From: JAABYT01 sp041581935
GTDB lineage: Bacteria > Pseudomonadota > Gammaproteobacteria > HK1
DNA: 5,116 bases
Assembly: GCA_041581935.1 (NCBI GenBank)
Contig: JBFICP010000245.1
Coordinates: forward strand, 1 to 5,116
Direction of reading: 5' to 3'
This document shows, in pieces, positions 4,617 to 5,116 of the stretch (positions are counted from its first letter, which is position 1; each line of letters opens with the position of its first letter). The notes beneath the pieces were generated by a model, which ran no database searches, had not been told where the DNA came from, and worked only from the letters and a program-made list of their open reading frames with translations. Made by a program: the position numbers and the translations under genes.

Positions 4617-5116
4617 ATGAGCCGCAAGATCCTGATTCTCCCCGGCGACGGAATCGGACCGGAGATCGTTGCCGAGGCCGTCAAGCTGCTCGACGCGCTC
4701 GGCCGCTCGGGCGAGCTCGCGGTGGAGCTCGAGCACGCCGATATCGGCGGCGCGGCACTCGATGCGAGCGGCTTGCCGCTGCCCGAGAAGACGCTGGAAC
4801 TGGCCCGCCAGGCCGACGCGATTTTACTCGGTGCGGTCGGCGGACCGAAGTGGGATTCGGTCGAACGAAGCTTGCGTCCCGAGCAGGGGTTGCTGCGGCT
4901 GCGCGCCGAGCTCGGAGTGTTCGCGAATCTGCGCCCGGCGCTCACCTATGCGCAACTCGCACACGCCTCGACGCTCAAGCCGGAGGTCGTGTCGGGTCTC
5001 GACCTGATGATCGTGCGCGAGCTCACCGGCGGCATCTACTTCGGTGAGCCGAGGGGTATACGCACTCTCGACAACGGGCAGCGCCAGGGATTCAATACCC
5101 TGGTTTATACAGAATC
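4617..5116 (+). CDS. leuB: 3-isopropylmalate dehydrogenase (5' part, cut by window edge)
   Basis: LeuB is the NAD-dependent dehydrogenase that oxidises and decarboxylates 3-isopropylmalate to 2-oxoisocaproate, the step after LeuCD. The frame stays open to the right edge, giving 166 complete codons of a protein usually near 360. The N-terminus 'KILILPGDGIGPEI' (4-17) is the family start, 'LLGAVGGPKWD' (70-80) follows, and the substrate arginines are visible as R96, R106 ('ANLRPAL') and R134 ('IVRELTGGIYFGEPRG'), with Y141 matching the active-site tyrosine. The metal-binding aspartates and NAD-site residues lie beyond the window. The ATG at 4617 is secure because an in-frame TGA stands at 4608. 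No good Shine-Dalgarno is seen; coupling to upstream translation is likely. It follows leuD in the same direction and probably shares its transcript. Confidence 0.96.
   Translation, partial: MSRKILILPGDGIGPEIVAEAVKLLDALGRSGELAVELEHADIGGAALDASGLPLPEKTLELARQADAILLGAVGGPKWDSVERSLRPEQGLLRLRAELGVFANLRPALTYAQLAHASTLKPEVVSGLDLMIVRELTGGIYFGEPRGIRTLDNGQRQGFNTLVYTE

Noticed and set aside
1..5116. CRISPR array, insertion sequence, phage, toxin-antitoxin or defence genes
   Set aside because: No periodic repeats, terminal inverted repeats, transposase or defence-protein motifs are visible on either strand.

Overview
The window is GC-rich chromosomal DNA with ordinary housekeeping content. Three features suggest a proteobacterium, most likely a gammaproteobacterium or a close relative: a DapD of the succinylase (meso-DAP/lysine) type, an HU-like protein with the 'KARKGINPFTG' arm seen in many beta- and gammaproteobacteria, and a queG gene for cobalamin-dependent epoxyqueuosine reductase. 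This placement rests on recognised protein families only; I cannot name a genus.

Left part (1-1363): a PAS-domain protein, probably the N-terminus of a sensor kinase, is read leftwards and cut by the window edge. Divergent to it is an intact OmpR/TorR-type response regulator (513-1232). The two probably form a two-component system sharing the 174-bp region between them. Just after the regulator comes a tRNA-Ser(CGA) gene with encoded CCA and a perfect TATAAT box almost against its 5' end.

Middle (1364-3815): an HU-family DNA-binding protein (1504-1830) has its own candidate promoter and a strong intrinsic terminator. Facing it from the other strand is a probable two-gene transcript, queG then dapD (3815 down to 1900). 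queG makes the iron-sulfur/cobalamin enzyme for the last step of queuosine synthesis in tRNA. dapD makes tetrahydrodipicolinate N-succinyltransferase for lysine and peptidoglycan synthesis. Only 32 nt separate them.

Right part (3816-5116): divergent to queG, a leucine-biosynthesis pair begins: leuD (isopropylmalate isomerase small subunit) and the 5' part of leuB (3-isopropylmalate dehydrogenase), cut by the right edge. No leuC precedes leuD; a 123-nt leader with an imperfect hairpin lies there instead.

I saw no mobile element, CRISPR array, phage gene or clearly novel system. The points worth a second look are regulatory or architectural: the divergent sensor/regulator intergenic region, the near-leaderless tRNA-Ser promoter, leuD without an adjacent leuC, the leuD leader hairpin, and a five-codon ORF overlapping the leuB start.
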